Source: Actinoplanes nipponensis
GTDB taxonomy: Bacteria > Actinomycetota > Actinomycetes > Mycobacteriales > Micromonosporaceae
Direction: 5' to 3'
Assembly (NCBI RefSeq): GCF_016862275.1
Contig: NZ_BOMQ01000011.1
Location: 1 to 64,000, forward strand
Length of the DNA: 64,000 nt
Shown here: piece after piece, positions 1 to 8,583 of the stretch
How positions within the stretch are numbered: position 1 is the stretch's first letter
Layout: each line of letters opens with the position of its first letter
The notes under the pieces: model-generated
The model's database searches: none
The model's input: only the letters and a program-made list of their open reading frames with translations
What the model was told of the DNA's origin: nothing
Position numbers and translations under genes: made by a program

Positions 1-1067
1 CTGGTGCCCCGCGCGGTGTCCTGGATCGTCGTCACGCCCGCGGGCGGCGTCGCGGCCTTGTAGAGCGCCTGGTACTTCGCCGACGCCAGCGGCATGTTCA
101 CCGGGTTCCACAGCGAGTTGCGGCCGTCGTTGCCGTCGTTGCCGAAGTACGCCTCGTAGGCGATGTCCGCGGCGTTCTGCCGGAAGAAGTCGTACATGTG
201 CTGGATGTAGCCGGGCTGGTCGCCGTGGCCGGGCGCCGCCTCGCCGTCCTCGTAGGTAGTGGTGTAGAGGCCCCATTCCGGGAAGGAGAGCTTCTTGCCG
301 TGCCGGCGGGCGAACGCCAGCCAGGCGTTCATGCCCTGCTCGGGGTCGTTGAGCGCCCAGTTCCAGTCGACCCAGCTGTCGTAGGTGTCGACGCCGATGA
401 TGTCGACGTACTCGTCGCCCGGGTAGGCCACGTCCTGCAGCTCGGCGGTGTCCGGGATGCCGTTGCTCTGCCCCCGGTTGACGTTCCAGTCGAACTTGAG
501 GTCCGGCGCGACCGCCCGGACCGCGGTGACCACTCGCCGGAAACAGTCCCGGTACGCCACGGCGTCGCCGCCCCAGCGGAACCAGGCGCCGTTCATCTCC
601 CAGCCCAGGCGGATGACGGAGGAGCCCAGGCCGGCGTCGGTCAGGGTGTGGCCGAACGTCGTCCATTTCTGGTCGTACTCACCGGCCGCGCACCGGTCCA
701 GGGACGCGTCCTCCTGCTCGGGAATGGGCGGGATGCCGTAGACCATGGTGTACGGCTGTCCGGTGAAACTCGAGTACGCCGGGCCCGGTTCGACGAAGTC
801 GTCCCAGGTCGCCCGGGACGGAAAGGTCGAGACGAGGTCGAGTGGCCGCTGCCGGTACTGGCCGAAGGCGGCATAGCGCTGCGTGTCGTAGCCGGGAACG
901 AATACGCCACTGGCCCAGGCGCCGCCGGATCGGCTCGGCATCTTGTAGCCGTCATTGCCGGCGGCCGCCGCGCTCGTACCGCCGAAGGCCGCACCGGTGG
1001 CCATCGCGGCGAGCGTCACGATCGCGACCAGCGCGCGCCGGGCGGACGGTTTCCTGCGTGAAGACAT
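1..1067 (-). CDS. Secreted GH26 beta-mannanase-like glycoside hydrolase, C-terminus cut off by window edge
   Basis: The frame is open from an ATG at 1067 to the window start, giving the N-terminal 355 residues. An AGGAG ribosome-binding site lies 8 bases upstream. The protein begins with a basic, hydrophobic signal peptide ending near TSAAAAG. The body shows the two GH26 active-site signatures: WEMNGAWFRWGG, whose Glu is the expected acid/base, and SFPEWGLY, whose Glu is the expected nucleophile. GH26 enzymes cleave beta-1,4-mannan or, less often, beta-1,3-xylan or lichenan; substrate cannot be fixed from sequence. It is probably exported to attack plant mannan. It lies 167 bases downstream of the SARP-GH16 fusion on the same strand, so that regulator may control it (inference). 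The missing C-terminus may carry a carbohydrate-binding module. Confidence 0.88.
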   Translation of the reverse strand, partial: MSSRRKPSARRALVAIVTLAAMATGAAFGGTSAAAAGNDGYKMPSRSGGAWASGVFVPGYDTQRYAAFGQYRQRPLDLVSTFPSRATWDDFVEPGPAYSSFTGQPYTMVYGIPPIPEQEDASLDRCAAGEYDQKWTTFGHTLTDAGLGSSVIRLGWEMNGAWFRWGGDAVAYRDCFRRVVTAVRAVAPDLKFDWNVNRGQSNGIPDTAELQDVAYPGDEYVDIIGVDTYDSWVDWNWALNDPEQGMNAWLAFARRHGKKLSFPEWGLYTTTYEDGEAAPGHGDQPGYIQHMYDFFRQNAADIAYEAYFGNDGNDGRNSLWNPVNMPLASAKYQALYKAATPPAGVTTIQDTARGT

Positions 1068-1234
1068 CAGGCTGCTCCTGGAGTGCATGAGGGGACGGGC
1101 GGCCGGCCGACATGCCCCTGTTGCCGTCATTCACCCCGGCCGGCTCGTGCTGCGGCGACAGCGTCGCAGGACCCGCCGACGGCTCGGCTGCGGAATTGCT
1201 GAGGTCCCGGCTGGGCAGGGCAGATGCGCCGGGG

Positions 1235-2851
1235 TCAGCTCGTGTACCGCGCCCAGTCCACGTGCGCGGTCACCTGATCGGGCGTGGCCGGATTCGGCGC
1301 CGGGACCGGACCCTCCGGTCCGGGAATGACCTGTACGTACAGGAACATCGGGACCGTCGGAATGGCCACCCGGGTGGGCAGGGTGCGGGTGTCGAAGATG
1401 ACCGCGCCATTGAGGGAGACGGTGACGAATGTGGCCCGCCATTCGATGGCGTACGTGTTCCAGGCGGTGAAGTCCCCGGCCACCGCAGCGCCGTCGATCG
1501 GGCTGCCACCCGCGCCGCGCACGACCGGATACATGATTCTGCGCGCGCCGTCGTCGAGCCTGGCCAAGGTCAGGAAACCCCAGCCCGCGGTGTGCTCGTC
1601 CACCTCCGAGTACAGCCCGATGACCGGTGCGTAACCGGCGCCGGCGTCGAACTTGGCCCGCACCTCCCACTTTCCGTAGGTGCGTTTGACGCCGTGCTCC
1701 AGGCACCAGCACACCGAGCCGGCCATGTTGCCGGTCCCGGTCGCGCTGCGGCCCACCCCGTTGATCTGCAGCTCGCCCCCGCTGACCCGCACCATGCTGG
1801 GTGACCACGACGATCCGTTGTGCTGCTGCGTCTCGTGGGCGTCCCACTGCTGCGGCGCCAGCCCGGTGCCGGAGAAGTCCTCGGTGACGGTGAAGTGGTC
1901 CGGGCCGGGCGGGCCGGCGGGCCGGTCGGCCGGCCGGAGCAGGGCGACGGCGCCGAAGGCGACGGCGAGGGTGACCACCAGGGCGAAAGCCCCGGCGAGC
2001 AGGCGCCGCCGGGCGGGACGGGCCCGTGCCGGTTCCGCGGGCGCCGGGGTGTCCGGCGCCTCGGACTGCTTCGCCGGCGGGGCGGCGGCCGGCGGGGTGG
2101 CGGCCGGCGGGGCGTCGGCGCGCAGGATGCTCTCGTAGAGCTGCATCAGTTGCGGGCTCGGGTCGGTGCCGTACTCGGTGGCGAGAAGCTGCCGGTGCGA
2201 GCGGCACCGCTCCAGCGCCTCGGTCGGCCGGCCCGTCGCCGCCAGCGCCCGCACCAACGCCAGGACCAGCGGTTCCACCAGGGGATGGGCCTCGGCCAGC
2301 GTGGTCAGGGGGGCCAGCACCGCCGTCGCGTGGCCGGCGGCCACCTCCGCCTCGGCCCACTCCGCCCGGGCCGTCAGCAGTTCCCCGGTCAGCTGTTCAC
2401 GGGTGCGCACCGCCCAGGCGCCCTGCACCCCGGTCAGCGGGTCGCCGCGGTGCAGCTCCACGGCCTGCCGCAGGAGAGCGGCGCGCTCCTCGGGCGTACC
2501 GGACGGCATCCGGGCCCGAACGACCAGCTCGCGGAAGCGGAAGAGGTCGACCTGATCCGGCCGGGCGGCCAGCCGGTAACCGCCCGGCTGGTTGATCACG
2601 GTGACCGTCGCGTCGACGAAGGAGGTCTCCAGCATCCGGCGGAGCCGGGTGATGTAGGTGCCCAGGGTCCGGGCCGCCTGCCCGGGCGGGCCGTCACCCC
2701 AGACCCGGTCGATCAGGGTCGTCGTCGACACCACGCGGCCCGCGTCGACCGTCAACGCCGCCAGCACCGCCAGGCGGCGCGGCTCGCCGGTGTGGACGAC
2801 GCCGTCGTCGGCGACGACTTCCACCGGTCCGAGCAGCCGCAGCTGCGCCAC
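1235..2851 (-). CDS. Membrane-spanning SARP transcription factor fused to an extracytoplasmic GH16-like domain
   Basis: 538 residues from a GTG start with a GGGGAGG site 8 bases upstream. Residues 1-95 form an OmpR/AfsR-type winged helix (LRLLGPVEV, then TLGTYITRLRRML). Residues about 100-245 form the bacterial transcriptional activation (BTAD) helical domain of SARPs. A Pro/Ala linker follows, then one transmembrane helix at about 284-305 preceded by RPARRR, which predicts the N-terminus inside and the C-terminus outside. Residues 322-538 resemble a GH16/concanavalin beta-sandwich. The GH16 motif ExDxxE is degenerate: Glu416 and Asp418 are present, but the general acid position (421) is Thr. 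The outer domain therefore looks like a glucan-binding sensor rather than an enzyme. Overall layout resembles CadC/ToxR one-component regulators. Function as a sugar-responsive activator is inference. Confidence 0.85.
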   Translation of the reverse strand: MAQLRLLGPVEVVADDGVVHTGEPRRLAVLAALTVDAGRVVSTTTLIDRVWGDGPPGQAARTLGTYITRLRRMLETSFVDATVTVINQPGGYRLAARPDQVDLFRFRELVVRARMPSGTPEERAALLRQAVELHRGDPLTGVQGAWAVRTREQLTGELLTARAEWAEAEVAAGHATAVLAPLTTLAEAHPLVEPLVLALVRALAATGRPTEALERCRSHRQLLATEYGTDPSPQLMQLYESILRADAPPAATPPAAAPPAKQSEAPDTPAPAEPARARPARRRLLAGAFALVVTLAVAFGAVALLRPADRPAGPPGPDHFTVTEDFSGTGLAPQQWDAHETQQHNGSSWSPSMVRVSGGELQINGVGRSATGTGNMAGSVCWCLEHGVKRTYGKWEVRAKFDAGAGYAPVIGLYSEVDEHTAGWGFLTLARLDDGARRIMYPVVRGAGGSPIDGAAVAGDFTAWNTYAIEWRATFVTVSLNGAVIFDTRTLPTRVAIPTVPMFLYVQVIPGPEGPVPAPNPATPDQVTAHVDWARYTS

Positions 2852-3312
2852 CGTGCCACCTCCCCGTTCGAACCGCCGGAAGCCCGCACGGCCCGCGCCA
2901 CCCTAGCAACCGGTGGACGGCGGGGGCCGGTCCCGCACCGCCGATGGTCGCGGCCGGGTCGGAGCGGTCGCTTGCGTTATTGACAAGCGGCAATGTGCAT
3001 GCGTCATTTCACGATAGGGATGCGGCCGGGAAAAGTGTTACAGCGCATCCGCCGAGGAAGTCGGTAAAGCCTTTCCGACTGACGCTCTTGAATGTCTGGA
3101 AACATTCTGGCAATGTCCGGGTGCAGGCGTCACCGCTGTCGCCGCACCGTGACCTCGGCCCGGCCCGGCAGCGATGGACGGGCGTGTGACGGTGCCGCTC
3201 CCGATCCCCACCCTTTCCTCCGACCGGCCGGCACCGGCCCGCCGGGCAGCCACCCGCGCGGGCAGACGGCACCGCCGCGCCCCGATCCGACCACACCGAG
3301 CAGGGAGTACAC
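2852..3312. other. Divergent intergenic region between the SARP-GH16 gene and the RCC1 gene
   Basis: No convincing coding frame is present; the short frames here lack ribosome-binding sites and domain similarity. It contains a TTGACA hexamer at 2980-2985, without a clear -10 partner, and the conserved dyad at 3085-3113 described separately. It is relatively AT-rich for this genome around 2970-3115, as expected for a promoter zone serving the leftward SARP gene and the rightward RCC1 gene. Confidence 0.5.
3085..3113 (+). promoter_or_regulatory. 29-bp conserved dyad element, copy 1 (GAATGT-N6-ACATTC)
   Basis: This segment matches 27152-27180 (opposite strand) at 28 of 29 positions. Its core is an inverted repeat, GAATGT-N6-ACATTC, preceded by CTCTT and followed by CTGGCAA. 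It sits about 200 bases before the RCC1 protein start, reading toward it. The second copy reads toward an SGNH esterase/GH27 operon. Such conservation between two non-coding sites suggests a shared regulator-binding site or promoter. No known regulator is recognised. Confidence 0.6.
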
Positions 3313-4524
3313 ATGAAACGCCGCTCCGCCTCCGGGCATACCCACCGTCGCTGGCGCCGGGTCGCGCACGGCATCGTCACCGCGCTGGCCACGGCGACCG
3401 GGATCGTCGCGCTGAGCATCACCGGCCTGGCCGGCCCGGCCGGCGCGAGCGCCGCCGCGCCGAGCGCCGCGGCGGTCTCCGAGGTGGCCACCGGTTACGG
3501 GCACACCTGCGCGATCCGCGTCGACGGCAGCCTGTGGTGCTGGGGCAGCAACTACCTGGGCGAGCTGGGCGACGGCGGCACCACGGCCCGGACCGCCCCG
3601 GTACGCGTCGGCACGGCCACCACCTGGGCCAGCATCGACGCCGGCACCAGCTACACCTGCGCGATCCGCGTCGACGGCAGCCTGTGGTGCTGGGGCAACA
3701 ACTTCCGGGGCCAGCTCGGCGACGGCACCACCACGAACCGGACCAGCCCGGTACGCGTCGGCACGGCCACCACCTGGGCCAGTGTCAGCGCCGGCGACAG
3801 CCACACCTGCGCCACCCGCACCGACGGCACCCTGTGGTGCTGGGGCTTCAACCGTTTCGCGCAACTGGGCATCGGGTCCGACCCCTACTACGCCACTGCT
3901 CCGGTGCAGGTCGGCACGGCCACCACCTGGGCCGGTGTCACCACCGGTTATGCGCACACCTGCGCCGTCCGTACCGACGGCACCCTGTGGTGCTGGGGCA
4001 ACGCCACGGACGGACAGCTCGGCCTCGGCGACCTGACCTACCGGGACACCCCCACGCGGGTCGGCACCGCGACCACCTGGACCGGCGTCACCGCCGGCTA
4101 CGCCTACACCTGCGCGGTCCGCGCCGAGGGCACCCTGTGGTGCTGGGGCGAGAACGGGTACGGCCAACTGGGCGTCAGCGGCACGCACCAGGTCACCCCG
4201 ATCCAGGTCGGCACGACCACCACGTGGAGCACCGTCCGGGCGAGCTTCGACACGGCCTGCGCGGTCCGGACCGACGGCAGCCTGTGGTGCTGGGGCAACA
4301 ACTCGACCGGGCAGCTGGGCGACGGGACCACGACCCACCGGTCCGCCCCCACCCGGATCGGCACGGCCACCACCTGGACGCGTGACTTCGCGACCGGCTA
4401 CCACATCTGCGGCTTCCAGGCCGACGACAGCCTGTGGTGCTGGGGAAACAACGCCAACGGGCAGCTGGGCGACAACACCACCACCCAGCGTCCGGCCCCG
4501 GGCCGGGTGACCCTCCCGGCCTGA
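3313..4524 (+). CDS. Secreted RCC1-repeat beta-propeller protein
   Basis: 403 residues with a signal peptide (basic start RRWRR, hydrophobic stretch, cleavage near GASAAA). The mature part consists of seven RCC1 (ATS1) repeats of about 50 residues. Each carries the core CAxRxDGxLWCWGxNxxGQLG, so a seven-bladed propeller is expected. Each blade has two cysteines spaced to form a disulfide, which suits an exported protein. Repeats 1, 2 and 6 are nearly identical in DNA, indicating expansion by internal duplication. RCC1 propellers mediate protein or ligand binding; the bacterial secreted members have no settled function. An AGGGAGTAC stretch 5 bases upstream supports the ATG. A strong dyad terminator follows the stop. 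The conserved element at 3085-3113 links it to the alpha-galactosidase operon at 24-27 kb, so a role in plant-material use is possible but unproven. Confidence 0.85.
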   Translation: MKRRSASGHTHRRWRRVAHGIVTALATATGIVALSITGLAGPAGASAAAPSAAAVSEVATGYGHTCAIRVDGSLWCWGSNYLGELGDGGTTARTAPVRVGTATTWASIDAGTSYTCAIRVDGSLWCWGNNFRGQLGDGTTTNRTSPVRVGTATTWASVSAGDSHTCATRTDGTLWCWGFNRFAQLGIGSDPYYATAPVQVGTATTWAGVTTGYAHTCAVRTDGTLWCWGNATDGQLGLGDLTYRDTPTRVGTATTWTGVTAGYAYTCAVRAEGTLWCWGENGYGQLGVSGTHQVTPIQVGTTTTWSTVRASFDTACAVRTDGSLWCWGNNSTGQLGDGTTTHRSAPTRIGTATTWTRDFATGYHICGFQADDSLWCWGNNANGQLGDNTTTQRPAPGRVTLPA

Positions 4525-4537
4525 CCGGCGTACCCGC

Positions 4538-4565
4538 GTGAGCGGGCCCGGCCGGGCCCGCTCAC
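4538..4565 (+). terminator. Perfect 28-bp dyad terminator after the RCC1 gene
   Basis: Two 14-base arms, starting GTGAGCGGG and ending CCCGCTCAC, are perfectly complementary with no spacer. It starts 14 bases after the stop at 4524 and ends 41 bases before the next start at 4607. There is no U-tract, as is usual for GC-rich actinobacterial terminators. Confidence 0.65.
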
Positions 4566-4606
4566 CCACCCCGCTTCGATCCACCACCTCCGACGGGAGT
4601 CCGCTC

Positions 4607-6943
4607 ATGTCCTCCTCCGCTTTCAGCCGCCGTCGCCTGCTCCAGGCCACCGGCGCCGCCGCGCTGGTCACCACGGCCGGCGCCGGCGTCGTGGACGCCC
4701 GGCCCGCCGCGGCCGCGGTCGTGCCGCCGGTCCGCCCGGACCTCGGCGCGGCGGCGTTCGCCTTCCAGCCGGGCGAGGTGCGGCTGACCGCGGGCCGGTT
4801 CCTGGACAATCAGACCCGGACGCTGAACTACCTGAGGTTCGTCGACGTCGACCGGCTGCTCTACGTCTTCCGGGCCAACCACCGGCTGGCCACCAACGGG
4901 GCGGCGGCCAACGGCGGCTGGGACGCGCCGTCCTTCCCGTTCCGCTCCCACGTGCAGGGCCACTTCCTGACCGCCTGGGCGCAGGCGTACGCGGTGCTCG
5001 GCGACACCACCTGCCGGGACAAGGCCGCCCAGATGGTCGCCGAGCTGGCCCGGTGCCAGGCCAACAACGCCGCCGCCGGATTCGCCGCGGGCTACCTGTC
5101 GGGCTTCCCGGAATCGGACTTCACCGCGCTCGAGGCCCGCACCCTGTCGAACGGCAACGTGCCCTACTACTGCGTCCACAAGACCCTCGCGGGCCTGCTC
5201 GACGTCTGGCGGCACACCGGCAACGACCAGGCCCGGACCGTGCTGCTCGGGCTGGCCGGCTGGGTCGACACCCGCACCGCGCGGCTCAGCGCCGCCCAGC
5301 TGCAGGCCATGCTGGGCACCGAGTTCGGCGGGATGAACGAGGTGCTGGCGGACATCTACCAGCAGACCGGCGACGCGCGCTGGCTGGCCGCCGCGCGGCG
5401 GTTCGACCACGCGGCCGCGTTCGACCCGCTCGCCGCCGGGGCCGATCAGCTCAACGGGCTGCACGCCAACACCCAGGTGCCCAAGTGGATCGGCGCGGCC
5501 CGCGAGTACAAGGCGACCGGGGTCACCCGCTACCGCGACATCGCGGCCAACGCCTGGGCCATCACCACCCGGGCGCACACGTACGCGATCGGCGGCAACA
5601 GCCAGGCCGAGCACTTCCGCGCCCCGAACGCCATCGCCGGCTACCTGAGCAACGACACCTGCGAGCACTGCAACACGTACAACATGCTGAAGCTGACCCG
5701 GGAGCTGTGGCTGCTTGACCCGGACAACGCCGGCTACTTCGACTTCTACGAGCGGGCGCTGCTCAACCACCTGATCGGCGCGCAGAACCCGGCCGACAGC
5801 CACGGCGGCGTCACCTACTTCACGCCGCTGAAGCCGGGCGGGCGCCGCGGGGTCGGCCCGGCCTGGGGCGGCGGCACCTACTCGACCGACTACAACTCGT
5901 TCTGGTGCTGCCAGGGCACCGGCATCGAGACCAACACCAAGCTGATGGACTCCGTCTACTTCTTCGCCGGCACCACCCTGACCGTGAACCTCTTCGTGCC
6001 CTCGACGCTGAACTGGTCGCAGCGCGGCATCACGGTCACCCAGGCCACGACCTACCCGGTCGGCGACACCACCACCCTGACCCTGTCCGGGGCCATGAGC
6101 GGGGCCTGGAGCATCCGGGTACGGATTCCGGCCTGGACGCAGAACCCGGTCCTCGCCGTCAACGGCGCCACCCAGGCGGTCACCGCGACGCCGGGCAGTT
6201 ACGCGACCATCACCCGCACCTGGGCCGCCGGGGACACGCTGACGGTCACCCTGCCGATGCGGGTGGTCATGCGGGCGGCCAACGACAACGCGGCCGTCCA
6301 GGCGATCACCTACGGGCCCGCGGTGCTCTGCGGCAACTACGGCAATACCGCGCTGTCCTCGCCGCCGTCCCTGACCGTCTCGTCCATCACCCGGACCAGC
6401 TCGTCGAGCCTGGCCTTCACCGCGACGGCCGGCGGCACCACCGTGCCGCTCGGGCCGTTCCACGACGCGCACGGCTTCAACTACGCCGTGTACTGGAACA
6501 CCGGCGACAGCACCGGGGGCGCCACGACCTACAAGCTGGTCAACGTCGGCACCGGGCTGGTCCTCGGGGTGAAGGACATGTCCACCGCCGACGGCGGGCT
6601 CGCCGTGGTGTGGGGCGACACCGGGACAGCCGACCACAACTGGGTCAGGGTCGCCGACGGCGGCGCCGTCCGGTTCCGCAACGTCCACAGCGGCCGGGTC
6701 CTCGGCGTCGAGAACATGTCGACCGCCGACAACGCCCGGGTCCTGCAGTGGTCGGACAACGGCACCGCCGACCACCGCTGGACGCTGATCGACCTGGGCG
6801 GCAACACCTACCGGATCCGCAACGTCAACAGCGGGAAGCTGCTGGCCATCCTCGACGGCGCGAGCGCCTGGGGCGCCCAGGTCGTCCAGGATGCCGACAA
6901 CGGCACCGCCGACAACGTGTGGCGGCTGGTCCCCCTCGGCTGA
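4607..6943 (+). CDS. Tat-exported GH127 beta-L-arabinofuranosidase with C-terminal ricin-type lectin domain
   Basis: 778 residues. The ATG at 4607 is preferred over 4538 because it gives a Tat signal (SRRRLLQATGAAALVTTAG) and follows GACGGGAG; the 4538 option lies inside the terminator. Residues about 45-620 match the GH127 (DUF1680) alpha/alpha barrel. Glu353 and Cys355 in CEHCNTYN and the Cys434-Cys435 pair in WCCQGTG match the zinc-bound Glu/Cys/Cys/Cys site of Bifidobacterium HypBA1, where the first Cys of the pair is the nucleophile. Glu335 in SQAEHF is the likely acid/base. Residues about 640-778 hold three ricin-type repeats (LGVKDMSTADG, LGVENMSTADN, LAILDG), a sugar-binding module. 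The enzyme should remove L-arabinofuranose from plant glycans or glycoproteins outside the cell. Tat export fits folding with metal in the cytoplasm. Confidence 0.9.
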   Translation: MSSSAFSRRRLLQATGAAALVTTAGAGVVDARPAAAAVVPPVRPDLGAAAFAFQPGEVRLTAGRFLDNQTRTLNYLRFVDVDRLLYVFRANHRLATNGAAANGGWDAPSFPFRSHVQGHFLTAWAQAYAVLGDTTCRDKAAQMVAELARCQANNAAAGFAAGYLSGFPESDFTALEARTLSNGNVPYYCVHKTLAGLLDVWRHTGNDQARTVLLGLAGWVDTRTARLSAAQLQAMLGTEFGGMNEVLADIYQQTGDARWLAAARRFDHAAAFDPLAAGADQLNGLHANTQVPKWIGAAREYKATGVTRYRDIAANAWAITTRAHTYAIGGNSQAEHFRAPNAIAGYLSNDTCEHCNTYNMLKLTRELWLLDPDNAGYFDFYERALLNHLIGAQNPADSHGGVTYFTPLKPGGRRGVGPAWGGGTYSTDYNSFWCCQGTGIETNTKLMDSVYFFAGTTLTVNLFVPSTLNWSQRGITVTQATTYPVGDTTTLTLSGAMSGAWSIRVRIPAWTQNPVLAVNGATQAVTATPGSYATITRTWAAGDTLTVTLPMRVVMRAANDNAAVQAITYGPAVLCGNYGNTALSSPPSLTVSSITRTSSSSLAFTATAGGTTVPLGPFHDAHGFNYAVYWNTGDSTGGATTYKLVNVGTGLVLGVKDMSTADGGLAVVWGDTGTADHNWVRVADGGAVRFRNVHSGRVLGVENMSTADNARVLQWSDNGTADHRWTLIDLGGNTYRIRNVNSGKLLAILDGASAWGAQVVQDADNGTADNVWRLVPLG

Positions 6944-6977
6944 CCGGCGTCACGCCGAGCGGGACCGGCCGTCCGCG

Positions 6978-7904
6978 TCAGGCGCCGCCGGCGCGGAAGG
7001 CCACCCAGGCGTCGCTCATCCGGTCGGCCTGGCCGGCGGTGAACATGTTCATGCAGGAGTCCTGGGTGTAGTCCATGAAGTTGTGGATCGGGTCCAGGCC
7101 CGGCGCCGTGCAGGTGTCGGCGCCCACCGGGCAGTCGAACTGCGGCGCCGCCTCGGGGGCGGTGTCGGCCACGAAGTCGCCCGAGGCCGAGCAGCCGTGG
7201 GCGAACGTGTGCTCCAGCATGAGCCAGTGGCCGACCTCGTGGGTCAGGGTGTCACCCTCGGCGTACTTGCCGGCGGTGCCGCCGGGCATCGACTCGTCGA
7301 GCATCACGACGCCGTCGATGAAGTCGCGGCCGTTGTTGTAGGCCTTCGGGAAGTACGCCCAGCCGAGCAGGCCGCCGCCGATGTCGGCCGCGTACACGTT
7401 GAGGGTGCGGGCATCGCCGGTGTAGAGGGCGCTCTTCATGTCGCGCTCGTTCTTCCCCGGCTCCACGGTGTACCAGGCGCTGTTGACGGTCCACGTGGTG
7501 TTCGACAGGGCGAACCGGAACGGCGTGGCCGATGCGTTGGCCGCCGTGCGGCCCGCGTACGCGTCGTTCAGCACGGTCATCTGGTTGGCGATGAGGGTGT
7601 TCCACCGGTTCTTCTCGGCCGCGCTGAAGGCGTGGTCGGAGATCATGTGGAAGACCGTGGGGACGGTGACGCTGCCGTCGCGCAGGCGCGGCGAGTCCTT
7701 GATCACCCCGTAGGCGTTGGCCTCGTTCTTCGGGTAGAGCGCCGGCTCCTGGGCGGTGGCGCCCGCCTTCACCCGGGCCGCGCTGCCTTCGGCGCAGGGC
7801 GCGGCGCTGTCGGGCCCGGCAGCGGCGGGCGCCCCGCCGGTCGCCGCTACGGTCAGCACGGCCGCGCTCATCAGGGCGAGCCGCATCCTCAGGGTCGTGT
7901 GCAT
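6978..7904 (-). CDS. Secreted M43 (pappalysin-like) zinc metalloprotease
   Basis: 308 residues from an ATG at 7904, chosen over 7928 because GGAAGG lies 10 bases upstream and a signal peptide (TLRMRLALMSAAVLTVAATGG) then begins at the N-terminus. The zinc motif HEVGHWLMLEH (His222, Glu223, His226, His232) is the extended metzincin form HExxHxxGxxH with Met/Leu variants. The later NFMDYTQDSCMNMFT supplies the Met-turn. Cysteines CSASGDF and CPVGADTC fit disulfides in an exported enzyme. M43B proteases of actinobacteria are secreted endopeptidases of unclear substrate. It converges with the GH127 gene, 34 bases apart. Confidence 0.87.
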   Translation of the reverse strand: MHTTLRMRLALMSAAVLTVAATGGAPAAAGPDSAAPCAEGSAARVKAGATAQEPALYPKNEANAYGVIKDSPRLRDGSVTVPTVFHMISDHAFSAAEKNRWNTLIANQMTVLNDAYAGRTAANASATPFRFALSNTTWTVNSAWYTVEPGKNERDMKSALYTGDARTLNVYAADIGGGLLGWAYFPKAYNNGRDFIDGVVMLDESMPGGTAGKYAEGDTLTHEVGHWLMLEHTFAHGCSASGDFVADTAPEAAPQFDCPVGADTCTAPGLDPIHNFMDYTQDSCMNMFTAGQADRMSDAWVAFRAGGA

Positions 7905-8043
7905 GGTGATCGCGCCTTCCGGCTGCACCGGCCGAACCGGTCAGCGCTGTTTCGACGGGCATCTTCCTTCTCGGTATCAGACCACGCGACCGGCACCGCG
8001 AAAACGGCCTTTCGGCTGATGACGGGCCGCAGGGCGCCCAGTT

Positions 8044-8061
8044 CGCTACGCAGTCGTAGCG
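8044..8061. promoter_or_regulatory. Operator-like inverted repeat before the F420-type oxidoreductase gene
   Basis: CGCTACG-CAGT-CGTAGCG is a perfect 7-base inverted repeat ending 13 bases before the ATG at 8074. Its position over the probable transcription start suggests repressor binding, for example by a TetR-type protein. No cognate regulator gene is adjacent. Confidence 0.45.
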
Positions 8062-8073
8062 TAAGCTGGGGGC

Positions 8074-8574
8074 ATGTCCTCCGGTACCCGGCCCGCCGTT
8101 GAGCGCGTGCGACCCCCGAAAGCCCCCTACCGCGTGGTGAACCGCGTGATGAGGTGGCTCCTGTCCTCGCCCGGCCGCGCGCGAGGTGTCGGCCGGCACC
8201 TGATGCTGCTGCACGTCACCGGCCGCCGGTCCGGCCGCCGGTTCGTGTTCCCGGTGGCCTACCGCGACAACGGCGACGGCCGCCTGCTGGTGCTGACGAA
8301 CTCGCCGTGGCGGGCCAACCTGCGCGATCGTCCCGACGTCGCCGTGACCCTGGGCGGGAGCCACCGCCCGGCCCGCGCGCACCTGGTCGAGGACCCCGAC
8401 CGGGTGGCCCCGGTCTACCTGCGACTCATCGAGGAGGCCGGGCCCGCGAAGGCCGGCCGTCGCCTGGGCATCCGGATCAACGTGCCCCGCCCGCCGACCC
8501 TCGCCGAGCTGGCCGACGCGGTCCGCCGCGACGGGCTCGCGGTCATCTACCTGGACGTCGCCGACCGGCCATGA
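8074..8574 (+). CDS. Nitroreductase/deazaflavin (F420)-dependent oxidoreductase family protein
   Basis: 166 residues. The pattern GRHLMLLHVTGRRSGRRFVFPVAYRDNG, followed by LLVLTNSPWRANLRDRPDVAVTLGG, is the split beta-barrel fold of the Ddn family (F420H2-dependent quinone/nitro reductases). Its N-terminal basic and hydrophobic segment could associate with the membrane, as for mycobacterial Ddn. Substrate is unknown. It is a single-gene unit with its own dyad upstream, converging on an ABC permease gene 9 bases beyond its stop. Confidence 0.78.
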   Translation: MSSGTRPAVERVRPPKAPYRVVNRVMRWLLSSPGRARGVGRHLMLLHVTGRRSGRRFVFPVAYRDNGDGRLLVLTNSPWRANLRDRPDVAVTLGGSHRPARAHLVEDPDRVAPVYLRLIEEAGPAKAGRRLGIRINVPRPPTLAELADAVRRDGLAVIYLDVADRP

Positions 8575-8583
8575 CGGTCGTCC

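Noticed and set aside
4562-6775. A 737-codon - strand frame opposite the GH127 gene
   Set aside because: Composition is Val/Gly/Arg-biased without motifs; it reflects high GC third positions of the GH127 gene.
6945-6975. Hairpin GGCGT-C-ACGCC between GH127 and M43 genes
   Set aside because: Only a 5-bp stem with a 1-base loop; too weak to call as a terminator.
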